DNA of 8,290 bases from the NCBI GenBank assembly GCA_944386315.1, contig CALXAS010000066.1:1-8290 (forward strand). Direction: 5' to 3'. The notes beneath the pieces are model-generated. The model ran no database searches and was not told the DNA's origin. It worked only from the letters and a program-made list of their open reading frames with translations. Position 1 is the stretch's first letter; every line of letters starts with the position of its first letter. A program made the position numbers and the translations under genes. Below are positions 1-7,456 of the stretch, piece by piece. Origin of the DNA: an uncultured Clostridia bacterium (GTDB lineage: Bacteria > Bacillota > Clostridia > TANB77 > CAG-508).

Positions 1-20
1 AACAACATCTTTATAAAAAA

Positions 21-46
21 TTGGCACTAACTTAAATTAGTGCCAA
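21..46 (-). terminator. Perfect hairpin, terminator-like on the minus strand
   Basis: A perfect 10-bp stem (TTGGCACTAA at 21-30 against TTAGTGCCAA at 37-46) encloses a 6-base loop. Reading the minus strand, the stem is followed at once by six T residues (complement of 15-20), the classic intrinsic terminator form. On the + strand no T-run follows directly. It may stop antisense transcripts coming from the recJ start region, or work with the second hairpin to end an upstream gene outside the window. Confidence 0.6.
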
Positions 47-47
47 G

Positions 48-72
48 AGTGAAAATTTTAATTTTCACTTTT
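48..72 (+). terminator. Second hairpin with short T-run, likely end of an upstream transcript
   Basis: A 9-bp stem (AGTGAAAAT at 48-56 with ATTTTCACT at 61-69) closes a 4-base loop and runs into TTTT at 69-72. The stem is AT-rich, so it is a weak terminator alone. It lies one base after the hairpin at 21-46 and ahead of the probable recJ promoter, so the pair probably insulates the recJ operon from the gene to the left. Confidence 0.5.
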
Positions 73-86
73 GTTCAAACAAACTC

Positions 87-115
87 TTTCCAATTTAACA
101 AAAATAGGATAAAAT
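87..115 (+). promoter_or_regulatory. Probable vegetative (sigma-A) promoter of the recJ operon
   Basis: TTTCCA at 87-92 matches the TTGACA -35 consensus at four of six bases. TAAAAT at 110-115 matches TATAAT at five of six. The spacer is the ideal 17 bases. The predicted start near 121-123 leaves a leader of about 27 bases before recJ, just after the double hairpin. AT-rich DNA gives such matches easily, so this is a plausible call, not a firm one. Confidence 0.45.
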
Positions 116-149
116 AGAACAAATCGTTTATTAAAAGGAAAGGAAATTT

Positions 150-1844
150 ATGAATAAAAAATGGGAATGTAATAAGGTAGAAACAGAAAAAGTAGAAAAA
201 TTGATGAAAAAATATGAAATCAGCAGAATACTTGCTAAAATATTGGTAAAAAGAGAGATTTCCGAAGCGCAAATTCCTACTTTTTTAGCACCAACAAGAA
301 ATGACTTTTATAATCCATTTTCTATGCCAGATATGGAAATGGCAGTAGAAAGAATCATAAAAGCAATAGAAGAAAAAGAAAATGTAACTATTTATGGGGA
401 TTATGATGTAGATGGCATTACCAGTATTACCGTATTAAAAAGTTTTTTGGAAGAAAGAGGACTAAAACCTAACTGGTATATACCAAACCGCTTAAAAGAA
501 GGGTATGGACTAAATAAAGAGGCAATTTCGCACATTGCAGAGCAAGGAACTACTCTTATGATTACGGTAGATTGTGGAATTTCTGGAATAGAAGAAATAG
601 AATATAGCAATTCCTTGGGAATAGAAACTATTGTAACAGATCATCATGAGCCAGGAGAAAAACTGCCTAATGCTTTAGCAGTGGTAGATGCCAAAAGAAA
701 AGATAATCAGTATCCTTTTACACAACTAGCAGGAGTGGGAGTAGTTTTTAAATTTATTCAAGCAATTAGTCAAAAATTAGGATTACCAGAAAAAGAATAT
801 CTAAAATATTTGGACATTGTATGTATTGGTACTATATCCGATATTGTGCCATTAATAGATGAAAACCGTGTGATTGCGAAATTAGGTTTAAAATTAGTAG
901 AGGTAACAAAAAATTTAGGATTAAAAACTCTTTTGGAAGTAACAGGATACAAAAAGATAGACTCTACTACCATTTCTTTTGGTATAGCTCCTCGTCTGAA
1001 TGCTTGTGGAAGATTAGGAAAAGCGGAAGAAGCATTAGAATTATTTTTAAGCAGAGATCCTATTGTAGTAAGAAACATAGCAGACCGATTAAATGAATAT
1101 AATAAAGAAAGACAAGAAACCGAAAAAGCTATTTATGAACAAGCAATAGAGCTTATAGAAGCAAAAGAAATAGACAAGCCAGCTATTGTCTTAGGAAAAG
1201 AAAATTGGCATCATGGAGTGATAGGAATTGTATCTTCTAAAATTACAGAAAAATATTTTAAACCAAGCATTTTAATTTGCTTTGAAGGAGAAGAAGGAAA
1301 AGGCTCTGGAAGAAGTATACCAGGATTTGATTTATATGAGGCACTAACAAACTGCTCTACCTATTTAGAAAAGTTTGGTGGACATAGTATGGCAGTAGGA
1401 GTTAGTGTAAAAAAGGAAAATTTTACAAAATTTACGGAAGAATTTGAAGAATACGCCCAAACGAGCGAAATTTGTGATATAATACCTACTATACAAATTG
1501 ATGAAGAAATCACCTTAAAAGAAATACGATTAGAAGATGTAAAATCACTTAGTTTATTAGAACCGTTTGGAGAAGCCAACAAGATGCCCGTATTTTTATA
1601 TCGAAATTTAAAAATTCACTCTATTCGAGCTTTATCAGAGGGAAAACATCTAAAATTAACCTTAAAAGATGATAACTTTTTTATAGATGTGATAGGTTTT
1701 CAATTAGGAGAGTTGTCCGGGGAATATCAAATAGGAGATAGAGTAGATATAGTAGGAACATTAGAAATTAATCAATTTAATGGGAATGAGAATGTACAAA
1801 TGAATATAAAAGATATAAGAAAAGCAGTAGCATCCACATTATAG
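150..1844 (+). CDS. recJ: Single-stranded-DNA-specific 5'-3' exonuclease RecJ
   Basis: RecJ degrades single-stranded DNA 5' to 3' in the cytoplasm, serving recombinational repair, mismatch repair and rescue of stalled forks. The 564-residue protein has the DHH phosphoesterase core: DYDVDG at residues 84-89, DCG at 141-143, the signature DHH at 164-166 and D231 in a GTISD segment, which together bind the catalytic metals. The DHHA1 domain follows, with GGH at 410-412. An OB-like C-terminal part runs from about 455 to 560. The length matches the compact form typified by E. coli; it lacks the long C-terminal extension of Bacillus RecJ. The ATG at 150 has a strong purine-rich site (AAAGGAAAGG) just upstream. 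It is the first gene of a tight run; rel starts 23 bases after its stop. The identification is secure. Confidence 0.96.
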   Translation: MNKKWECNKVETEKVEKLMKKYEISRILAKILVKREISEAQIPTFLAPTRNDFYNPFSMPDMEMAVERIIKAIEEKENVTIYGDYDVDGITSITVLKSFLEERGLKPNWYIPNRLKEGYGLNKEAISHIAEQGTTLMITVDCGISGIEEIEYSNSLGIETIVTDHHEPGEKLPNALAVVDAKRKDNQYPFTQLAGVGVVFKFIQAISQKLGLPEKEYLKYLDIVCIGTISDIVPLIDENRVIAKLGLKLVEVTKNLGLKTLLEVTGYKKIDSTTISFGIAPRLNACGRLGKAEEALELFLSRDPIVVRNIADRLNEYNKERQETEKAIYEQAIELIEAKEIDKPAIVLGKENWHHGVIGIVSSKITEKYFKPSILICFEGEEGKGSGRSIPGFDLYEALTNCSTYLEKFGGHSMAVGVSVKKENFTKFTEEFEEYAQTSEICDIIPTIQIDEEITLKEIRLEDVKSLSLLEPFGEANKMPVFLYRNLKIHSIRALSEGKHLKLTLKDDNFFIDVIGFQLGELSGEYQIGDRVDIVGTLEINQFNGNENVQMNIKDIRKAVASTL

Positions 1845-1867
1845 AGAGCGAAAGGGATGATGGAAAT

Positions 1868-4069
1868 ATGCAAGAAGCATTAGAAAAGAAAACAATAGAA
1901 GATATCATTACAAAAATGAAAAAAAATAATAGAAAAACAGATACGAAATTAATCATGAAGGCGTATCAATTTGCACTGGAAAAGCATGGGAACCAAAAAA
2001 GAAAATCAGGGGAACCCTATATTATTCATCCAGTGCAAGTGGCTTATACATTAGCAGAATTAGGACTAGATGATAGTACCATTTGTGCTGCACTTCTTCA
2101 TGATGTGGTAGAAGATACCAGTGCTACTTATCAAGATTTAGTAACAGGGTTTGGACAAGAAATAGCCTCTATGGTGGATGGAGTTACCAAACTTAGTAAA
2201 TTAAATTATGAGAGTGTAGAAGAAGAACAAGTAGAAAATTATAGAAAAATGTTTTTGGCTATGGGAAAAGACATCCGTGTGATTATGATAAAATTAGCAG
2301 ATAGATTGCATAACATGAGAACATTAAAATTTTTAGCAAGAGAGAGACAAATTGCCAATGCAAAAGAAACTATGGATTTATATGCACCACTTGCTAACCG
2401 TTTGGGAATATACTCTTTAAAATGGGAATTGGAAGATTTATCTTTTAAATATTTATATCCAGAAGAGTATAGAGAAATTGTAGAAGGAATTGCCAAAAAA
2501 AGAGAAGAACGTTTGCAGTTTATTGACAGGATAGAAGAGCAAATTAAACAAGAATTAAAAAAACAAAGAATAGAGGCAGAAATTACAGGAAGAGCAAAAC
2601 ATTTATATAGTATTTATCGAAAAATGAAAAGAGATAATTGCACCCTAGATCAAATTTACGACTTGTTTGCCCTTAGAATTATTGTGAATTCTGTAAAAGA
2701 TTGCTATGCCGCATTAGGTGTAGTGCATGAATTATATAATCCAATGCCAGGAAGATTTAAAGATTACATAGCGGTACCAAAGCCAAATATGTATCAGTCT
2801 TTGCATACTACTTTAATTGGAGAAAAAGGAACACCTTTTGAAGTACAAATTCGTACATGGGACATGCACCGTATTGCAGAATATGGAATTGCAGCCCATT
2901 GGGCCTATAAAGAAGCAAGTTTTATGAAGGGCAAAAAAGCAAATGTAACCGTAACAGAAGATAAACTTGCATGGCTTCGAGAAACATTAGAGTGGCAAAA
3001 AGATATGCAAGACCCACAAGAATTCTTAAATACTTTAAAAACAGAGTTATTTGAAGATGAAGTATATGTATTTACCCCTAGAGGAGATATTAAGGTATTG
3101 CCAAGGGGAAGTACGCCAATCGATTATGCTTATAGCATTCATGCAGAAATTGGTCATCATATGACAGGCTGTAAAATTAATAGTAAGATGATGCCAATTA
3201 TTACAAAACTACATAACGGAGATATTGTAGAAATTATTACTTCTGAAAATAGCAAGGGTCCAAGTAGAGATTGGCTAAAATTTATCAAAAGTTCTACAGC
3301 AAAAAATAAGATACTAGCATGGTTTAAGAAAAATCAAAGAGAAGAAAATATGGAAAAGGGAAAAGAACTAGTAGAAAGAGAAATTAAGCGTATTGGAATG
3401 GAACATAGCGAGTTATTTAAGCCAGAATTTATTCAAGGAGCTTTAAATCGTTATAAATTCAATACACTTGAGGATATGTATGCTAGTGTAGGTTTTGGAG
3501 CTATTTCTAGTGGAAAAGTAATTGCCAGAATGCTAGAAGAATATCGAAAAGTACATAAAGAAGAAAATGTGGAAGAAAAGATAGAAGAATTAACGAAGAA
3601 AGAGCCAGTAAAAAGAACTTCTCAATCAGGCATCATCGTAAAAGGAATAGACAATTGTTTAGTAAAGTTATCGAAATGTTGTAATCCAGTTCCAGGAGAT
3701 AACATTGTAGGGTATATTACAAAAGGAAGAGGTGTGTCTGTTCATAGAAGTGATTGCAAAAATTTAAAAGATTTATTTGGTGATGATGAGAATCGAATGA
3801 TAGATGTTTATTGGCAGAGCGAAGATGCTTCTAGCTATCAAGTAGATATTGAAATTTATGCGAATGACAGAAGTGGATTACTTGCTGATATTATTGCACA
3901 AATTGCTACTACAAAAACAAAATTAATAGCTGTAAATTCTAGAGCAAATAAGGAAAGAATTGCAATTACAGAAGTCACTTTGGAAGTAGAAAACTTAGAA
4001 CAACTAAATCAAGTATTAAAAGTACTAAGAAAAATAGATAGTGTTTATGAAGTAAAACGTAAGAAATAA
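1868..4069 (+). CDS. rel: Bifunctional (p)ppGpp synthetase/hydrolase, long RelA/SpoT homologue
   Basis: This enzyme makes and degrades the starvation alarmone (p)ppGpp, and it binds stalled ribosomes with uncharged tRNA. At 733 residues it is full length. The HD hydrolase domain shows H54, H78-D79, E82-D83 and D145. The synthetase domain follows, with RAKH at 242-245, D265 and the catalytic Glu E325 in EVQIRT. The RFKD motif at 296-299 is the RxKD form linked to bifunctional enzymes, not the ExDD form of monofunctional RelA. The TGS domain covers about 397-458, the conserved cysteine pair is C604-C605, and a C-terminal ACT domain spans about 658-733. Both catalytic sites look intact. Two ATGs at 1857 and 1860 are out of frame; the start at 1868 follows AAAGGG at 1851-1856. 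It is often annotated relA in Clostridia. Confidence 0.96.
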   Translation: MQEALEKKTIEDIITKMKKNNRKTDTKLIMKAYQFALEKHGNQKRKSGEPYIIHPVQVAYTLAELGLDDSTICAALLHDVVEDTSATYQDLVTGFGQEIASMVDGVTKLSKLNYESVEEEQVENYRKMFLAMGKDIRVIMIKLADRLHNMRTLKFLARERQIANAKETMDLYAPLANRLGIYSLKWELEDLSFKYLYPEEYREIVEGIAKKREERLQFIDRIEEQIKQELKKQRIEAEITGRAKHLYSIYRKMKRDNCTLDQIYDLFALRIIVNSVKDCYAALGVVHELYNPMPGRFKDYIAVPKPNMYQSLHTTLIGEKGTPFEVQIRTWDMHRIAEYGIAAHWAYKEASFMKGKKANVTVTEDKLAWLRETLEWQKDMQDPQEFLNTLKTELFEDEVYVFTPRGDIKVLPRGSTPIDYAYSIHAEIGHHMTGCKINSKMMPIITKLHNGDIVEIITSENSKGPSRDWLKFIKSSTAKNKILAWFKKNQREENMEKGKELVEREIKRIGMEHSELFKPEFIQGALNRYKFNTLEDMYASVGFGAISSGKVIARMLEEYRKVHKEENVEEKIEELTKKEPVKRTSQSGIIVKGIDNCLVKLSKCCNPVPGDNIVGYITKGRGVSVHRSDCKNLKDLFGDDENRMIDVYWQSEDASSYQVDIEIYANDRSGLLADIIAQIATTKTKLIAVNSRANKERIAITEVTLEVENLEQLNQVLKVLRKIDSVYEVKRKK

Positions 4070-4087
4070 GAGAAAGGAATAGAAAAA

Positions 4088-4741
4088 ATGATACTAAAGA
4101 GATTACAAGTACAAACCGCATTGGGAGATCCAACCAATTGCTATATTATAGAAGATGAAAAAACAAAAGAAACCATGGTAGTAGACCCAGGGGGAGAGCC
4201 AGAAAAAATTATAGAGATGCTAAACGCATTAGGAATAGAAAAATTAAAATATATTTATTTAACACATTGTCATGGAGACCATTTTGGAGGAATTCTGCCC
4301 CTAAGAAAAGAAAAAGAAGGAAAAGTACTTATTCATAGAGAAGATGCAGAAGGGTTATATAATTCAGCCATTAGTTTAACTGATTATATCGGCATGCAAG
4401 ATATAGAACTAGAAGCGGATTCTAGAGTAGACGATGGAGATATTCTACATTTGGGAGATTTAGAATTCAAAGTTATTCATACACCAGGGCATACAAAAGG
4501 TGGTACTTGTTTATATGCAAAAGAGGAAAAACTGTTGTTGTCAGGAGACACTCTATTTAAAGGAACATGGGGAAGAACCGATTTGCCAACAAGTAGCTTT
4601 GAGGCAATTATCAACTCCATTACCAATAAATTAATGGTCCTTCCGGATGATACTATTGTGTATCCAGGACATGGAAGAATGACAACGATTAGAGAAGAAG
4701 AACCCATTTATTTAAGTTTGCAACCAAGGAAAGAAATATAA
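4088..4741 (+). CDS. Metallo-beta-lactamase-fold hydrolase, glyoxalase II-like
   Basis: A 217-residue cytoplasmic metal hydrolase of the glyoxalase II-like branch. The full dinuclear metal site is visible: THCHGDH at residues 59-65 (H60, H62, D64, H65), H135 in TPGHT, D154 in SGDTLF and H195 in YPGHG. No signal peptide or extra domain is seen. Members cleave thioesters such as S-lactoylglutathione or related low-molecular-weight thiol adducts, but the substrate of this clostridial group is not known and the sequence does not reveal it. The gene lies 18 bases after rel and 20 before hisS, the usual place for this family in Clostridia, so it is almost surely co-transcribed. The start has AGAAAGGA at 4071-4078. 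Family is certain; specific function is not. Confidence 0.9.
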   Translation: MILKRLQVQTALGDPTNCYIIEDEKTKETMVVDPGGEPEKIIEMLNALGIEKLKYIYLTHCHGDHFGGILPLRKEKEGKVLIHREDAEGLYNSAISLTDYIGMQDIELEADSRVDDGDILHLGDLEFKVIHTPGHTKGGTCLYAKEEKLLLSGDTLFKGTWGRTDLPTSSFEAIINSITNKLMVLPDDTIVYPGHGRMTTIREEEPIYLSLQPRKEI

Positions 4742-4761
4742 AAAAGAAAGGAAGCGGAAAG

Positions 4762-6075
4762 ATGGACAAGAAAATAGAACCTAGAACTCTGCCAGGATTT
4801 ATGGAATTATTACCAAAAGAGCAAATTGCTTTTAATCAAATGAGGCAGGCTATACAAAAGAGTTATGAGAAATTTGGCTTTTTACCATTAGATACGCCTA
4901 TTATAGAAAAAGCAGAGGTGCTACTTGCTAAAGCGGGAGGAGAAACGGAAAAACAAATTTACCGCTTTGAGAAAGGGGATAATGATTTAGCGCTTAGATT
5001 TGACCTTACAGTGCCTCTTGCAAAATACGTAACCCAATATTATAACGACTTGAGTTTCCCATTTAGAAGATATCAAATTGGAAAAGTGTATAGAGGAGAA
5101 AGACCACAAAAAGGAAGATTTAGAGAATTTTATCAATGTGATATTGATATTATTGGAGATGGAGATTTAAACATTATTTATGATGCAGAGATGCCAGCCG
5201 TTATTTATCAAACCATTCAATCTTTAGGGTTTGAAGATTTTACCATTTGTATGAACAATCGAAAAATATTAAATGGATTATTTGAAGCATTAGGGTTAAA
5301 AGAACAATCTGTAGAGATTATGCGTATTATTGATAAAATAGAGAAAATTGGAAAAGATAATGTAGTGGCTATGTTGGAAGAAATGCAAATCGCAAAAGAA
5401 GCTATTGAGAAAATAGTAGACTTTTTAGAAATTGCAGGTACAACAGATGAAAAAATACAAGCATTAGAAAATATGGACATACAAAGTGAGTTATTCCAAG
5501 CGGGTGTAGAAGAGTTAAAAACAGTAGTAGGTTATGTGAGAAAATTTGGTGTACCAGATACACACTTTAAAGTAGAGCTAACCATTGCAAGAGGATTAGA
5601 TTATTATACAGGAACTGTATACGAAACCTTTTTAAATGAATATAGAAGTTTAGGAAGTGTATGTTCAGGTGGAAGATACGATAATTTAGCAGAGTATTAT
5701 ACCGATAAAAAAATGCCAGGAGTAGGTGTTTCTATAGGACTAACTAGATTATTTTATCAACTAAATGAATTACAAGCTATCAAACAAGAGCAAAAATCTA
5801 TTGCAAAAGTATTAGTCATTCCAATGACAGAAAATATAGAAAAAGCTTTAGAAATAGGGGCTAGTTTAAGGAAGGAAAATATTCCAACAGAAATATACTT
5901 AGAAGAAAAGAAAATAAAGGCAAAAATGAAATATGCTAATCACCTAGAAATACCATATGTTATTTTAGTGGGAGAAGATGAAATAAACAATAATGTAGTT
6001 ACTCTAAAAAATATGGTAACAGGTGAGCAAGAAACTATCCGTTTAGAAGAAGCAATGAATAGGTTGAAGGATTAA
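4762..6075 (+). CDS. hisS: Histidyl-tRNA synthetase, archaeal/eukaryotic-like type
   Basis: A class II aminoacyl-tRNA synthetase that charges tRNA-His with histidine. Its 437 residues show motif 2 around 102-125 (RGERPQKGRFREFYQ), the histidine-binding RGLDYYTG at 277-284, SGGRYDNL at 302-309, motif 3 near 320-330 with R329, and an anticodon-binding domain from about 347 to the end. That domain and the intact histidine motif argue for a true synthetase, not the HisZ regulator. The segments LRFDLTVPLAKY (78-89) and FREFYQCDIDI (120-130) resemble the archaeal, eukaryotic and Bacteroidetes enzymes; the common bacterial form has an LRPEGT-type segment at the first site. The ATG at 4762 follows AAAGAAAGGAAG. 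There is no T-box leader: only 20 bases separate it from the gene before. No clear terminator follows. Confidence 0.95.
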   Translation: MDKKIEPRTLPGFMELLPKEQIAFNQMRQAIQKSYEKFGFLPLDTPIIEKAEVLLAKAGGETEKQIYRFEKGDNDLALRFDLTVPLAKYVTQYYNDLSFPFRRYQIGKVYRGERPQKGRFREFYQCDIDIIGDGDLNIIYDAEMPAVIYQTIQSLGFEDFTICMNNRKILNGLFEALGLKEQSVEIMRIIDKIEKIGKDNVVAMLEEMQIAKEAIEKIVDFLEIAGTTDEKIQALENMDIQSELFQAGVEELKTVVGYVRKFGVPDTHFKVELTIARGLDYYTGTVYETFLNEYRSLGSVCSGGRYDNLAEYYTDKKMPGVGVSIGLTRLFYQLNELQAIKQEQKSIAKVLVIPMTENIEKALEIGASLRKENIPTEIYLEEKKIKAKMKYANHLEIPYVILVGEDEINNNVVTLKNMVTGEQETIRLEEAMNRLKD

Positions 6076-6094
6076 AAAAGTGTTAGCCTAGCAG

Positions 6095-6123
6095 ACATAT
6101 TCTGAAGCGTACAAGCATATAAT
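6095..6123 (+). promoter_or_regulatory. Candidate sigma-E (mother-cell) promoter of spoIIP
   Basis: ACATATT at 6095-6101 matches the sigma-E -35 consensus KMATATT at six of seven positions. CATATAAT at 6116-6123 matches the -10 consensus CATACAHT at seven of eight. The spacer is 14 bases, as expected. In Bacillus subtilis spoIIP is under sigma-E, which supports the reading. The -10 also contains a perfect TATAAT, but no good TTGACA-like element lies 16-18 bases upstream, so a vegetative promoter is less likely. Confidence 0.7.
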
Positions 6124-6143
6124 AATTATAATAGGTTTGTACG
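6108..6143. repeat. Inverted repeat flanking the spoIIP -10 element
   Basis: CGTACAA at 6108-6114 is an exact inverted copy of TTGTACG at 6137-6143, separated by 22 bases; a G-T and a C-G pair can extend it inward. The left arm lies between the putative -35 and -10, and the right arm touches the start of the ribosome binding site. It could be a regulator site around the promoter. If transcription starts near 6130 the mRNA would lack the left arm, so an RNA hairpin is less likely. A chance match is possible. Confidence 0.35.
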
Positions 6144-6156
6144 AAAGGAAAAAAGC

Positions 6157-7305
6157 ATGATAAATTTGACTGTTTTTCGTTTGAAAGATGTACTGAAATT
6201 GTTAGGTAAGGTTTTTTTGATAGTAGGTATTTTATGGATTTTATATATTTTTTTAGGAGATAAAGAGACAACACAGGCTGTTTTTTATAGTATAGCACAA
6301 ATAGATATGAGAGGACTTCTAGAAGAAAATATACCGGGAATAGAGCAAATACAAGAAGCAGAAACAGAAGATGTGATAGAACAGGTAGAAGAAGATATAG
6401 AGGCATTAGATCCTTTAAAAATAGTATTAGATTCAGAGCTAAAAATGGCAAGTGCGGTGGTAAAAAAAGAAGAACAAGCAGAAAATGTGGAAATGGCACA
6501 GCAACCAAGTGACGAGCAAGTAGAAAATGAAGCAGTAGAACAGGCTCAAACCGGTTTGAGTACACAGGTTCTTCCGAATAATGTGCCAACAAGATTTACG
6601 AATAGTTATCGCGGTGTGGAGGTAAGAAATGAAACATCTTATCAACTAACAGAAGAAATGTTAACACCAGATACTACAGTTAGCAGAGAAAATATTATGA
6701 TTTTCCATACCCATACATGTGAAAGTTATACCCCTAGTGAAGCATATCCTTATACACAAACTGGTACCTATCGAACAACAGATTTGAACTTTAGTGTGGC
6801 AAGAGTGGGGACAGAATTAGAAAGGCAATTAAAGAGTTATCAGTATAATGTCATTCATGATGTAACTTATCATGATTATCCAGCTTATAATGGTTCTTAT
6901 GGAAGATCACTTACAACAGTGAAGAATTTATTACAATTATATCCTAATACAGATGTAGTAATCGATTTACATAGAGATGCTATTGGAGATTATTCCTATG
7001 CACCTACCGTACAAATAGGAGAAGAATATGCGGCACAACTCATGTTTGTAATAGGAACAGATGGAGGAGGATTAGAACATCCTAATTGGCAACAAAATTT
7101 AAAATTTGCCATTAAAATTCAAGAAAAAGCAAATGAATTATATCCAGGTTTATTTAAACCAATTATATTACGTAATAGCAGATATAACCAGCATTTAGCA
7201 AAAGCAGCTACCATTATAGAGGTAGGAGCTACTGGAAATACATTGGACCAATGTTTGGTTAGTATGAAATATTTAGCAAAAGTAATAAGTGAGGTAGTTC
7301 AATAG
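6157..7305 (+). CDS. spoIIP: Stage II sporulation protein P, engulfment peptidoglycan amidase/endopeptidase
   Basis: SpoIIP is a membrane-bound peptidoglycan hydrolase that, with SpoIID and SpoIIM, thins septal peptidoglycan and drives the mother-cell membrane around the forespore. The 382-residue protein has a basic N-terminus and one membrane helix at about residues 15-33, then an acidic Glu/Gln-rich linker (about 55-130), then the SpoIIP catalytic domain (about 175-380) facing the septal space. Conserved pieces include FHTHTCESY at 183-191 (H184, H186), DLHRD at 270-274 (H272), LEHPNWQQNLK at 306-316, NQH at 344-346 and IEVGATGN at 354-361 (E355), which supply the zinc and catalytic residues. 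GAAAGGAA precedes the ATG. It has its own promoter 81 bases after hisS. Unlike the usual arrangement, neither gpr nor lepA is adjacent. Confidence 0.94.
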   Translation: MINLTVFRLKDVLKLLGKVFLIVGILWILYIFLGDKETTQAVFYSIAQIDMRGLLEENIPGIEQIQEAETEDVIEQVEEDIEALDPLKIVLDSELKMASAVVKKEEQAENVEMAQQPSDEQVENEAVEQAQTGLSTQVLPNNVPTRFTNSYRGVEVRNETSYQLTEEMLTPDTTVSRENIMIFHTHTCESYTPSEAYPYTQTGTYRTTDLNFSVARVGTELERQLKSYQYNVIHDVTYHDYPAYNGSYGRSLTTVKNLLQLYPNTDVVIDLHRDAIGDYSYAPTVQIGEEYAAQLMFVIGTDGGGLEHPNWQQNLKFAIKIQEKANELYPGLFKPIILRNSRYNQHLAKAATIIEVGATGNTLDQCLVSMKYLAKVISEVVQ

Positions 7306-7339
7306 TAGTTTCAGTAAAGGATATCTCACTTTTGGAAAA

Positions 7340-7389
7340 GAGGACGGAGATTTTAGATAAAAAGATGTTATCAAAAATTCTCCGTCCTT
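7340..7389 (+). terminator. Long hairpin after spoIIP, probable terminator
   Basis: AGGACGGAGA (7341-7350) pairs perfectly with TCTCCGTCCT (7379-7388). Beyond one bulged T, four T-A pairs and then GATAA (7356-7360) with TTATC (7368-7372) continue the stem to a 7-base loop, and one G-T pair extends the base. It is by far the most GC-rich structure in the gap. The following bases are only moderately T-rich, with no clean T-run, so termination may be partial. The promoter of the next gene starts immediately after it. Confidence 0.6.
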
Positions 7390-7391
7390 AC

Positions 7392-7420
7392 TAACATTCT
7401 TTCTTAAGATGCATACAATA
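7392..7420 (+). promoter_or_regulatory. Candidate sporulation promoter (sigma-E or sigma-K) of the M15 peptidase gene
   Basis: CATACAAT at 7412-7419 is an exact match to the sigma-E -10 consensus CATACAHT. TAACATT at 7392-7398 fits the -35 KMATATT at six of seven, with a 13-base spacer, one shorter than ideal. CATACAATA also fits the sigma-K -10 form CATANNNTA, with an AC at 7394-7395 sixteen bases upstream. A TATAAT overlaps at 7419-7424 but lacks a good vegetative -35. The sequence cannot tell sigma-E from sigma-K. Confidence 0.6.
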
Positions 7421-7456
7421 TAATAGGACAATACTTGAAAGAAGGGAGTAAATAAA

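Noticed and set aside
75..272. 65-codon phenylalanine-rich minus-strand frame ending just before the minus-strand terminator
   Set aside because: Composition is what A-rich recJ coding sequence gives in reverse, and it overlaps the recJ start; the terminator placement is suggestive but not enough.
770..1078. 102-codon minus-strand frame inside recJ
   Set aside because: It lies fully within the conserved DHH domain coding region and has no domain or start signals of its own.
4742..4761. T-box riboswitch ahead of hisS
   Set aside because: The gap is only 20 bases, taken up by the ribosome binding site; no leader exists here.
6118..6123. TATAAT as a vegetative promoter of spoIIP
   Set aside because: Perfect -10, but nothing like TTGACA 16-18 bases upstream, while the sigma-E elements fit on both sides at correct spacing.
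6083..6592. 169-codon open frame on the minus strand opposite spoIIP
   Set aside because: Its leucine-rich product is a reading of the acidic, Glu-rich spoIIP linker on the other strand; it overlaps the spoIIP promoter and shows no recognisable domain.
7287..7333. AAGTGAG/CTCACTT inverted repeat spanning the end of spoIIP as a terminator
   Set aside because: Seven bp with a 31-base loop and only four T residues after it; too weak compared with the hairpin at 7340-7389.
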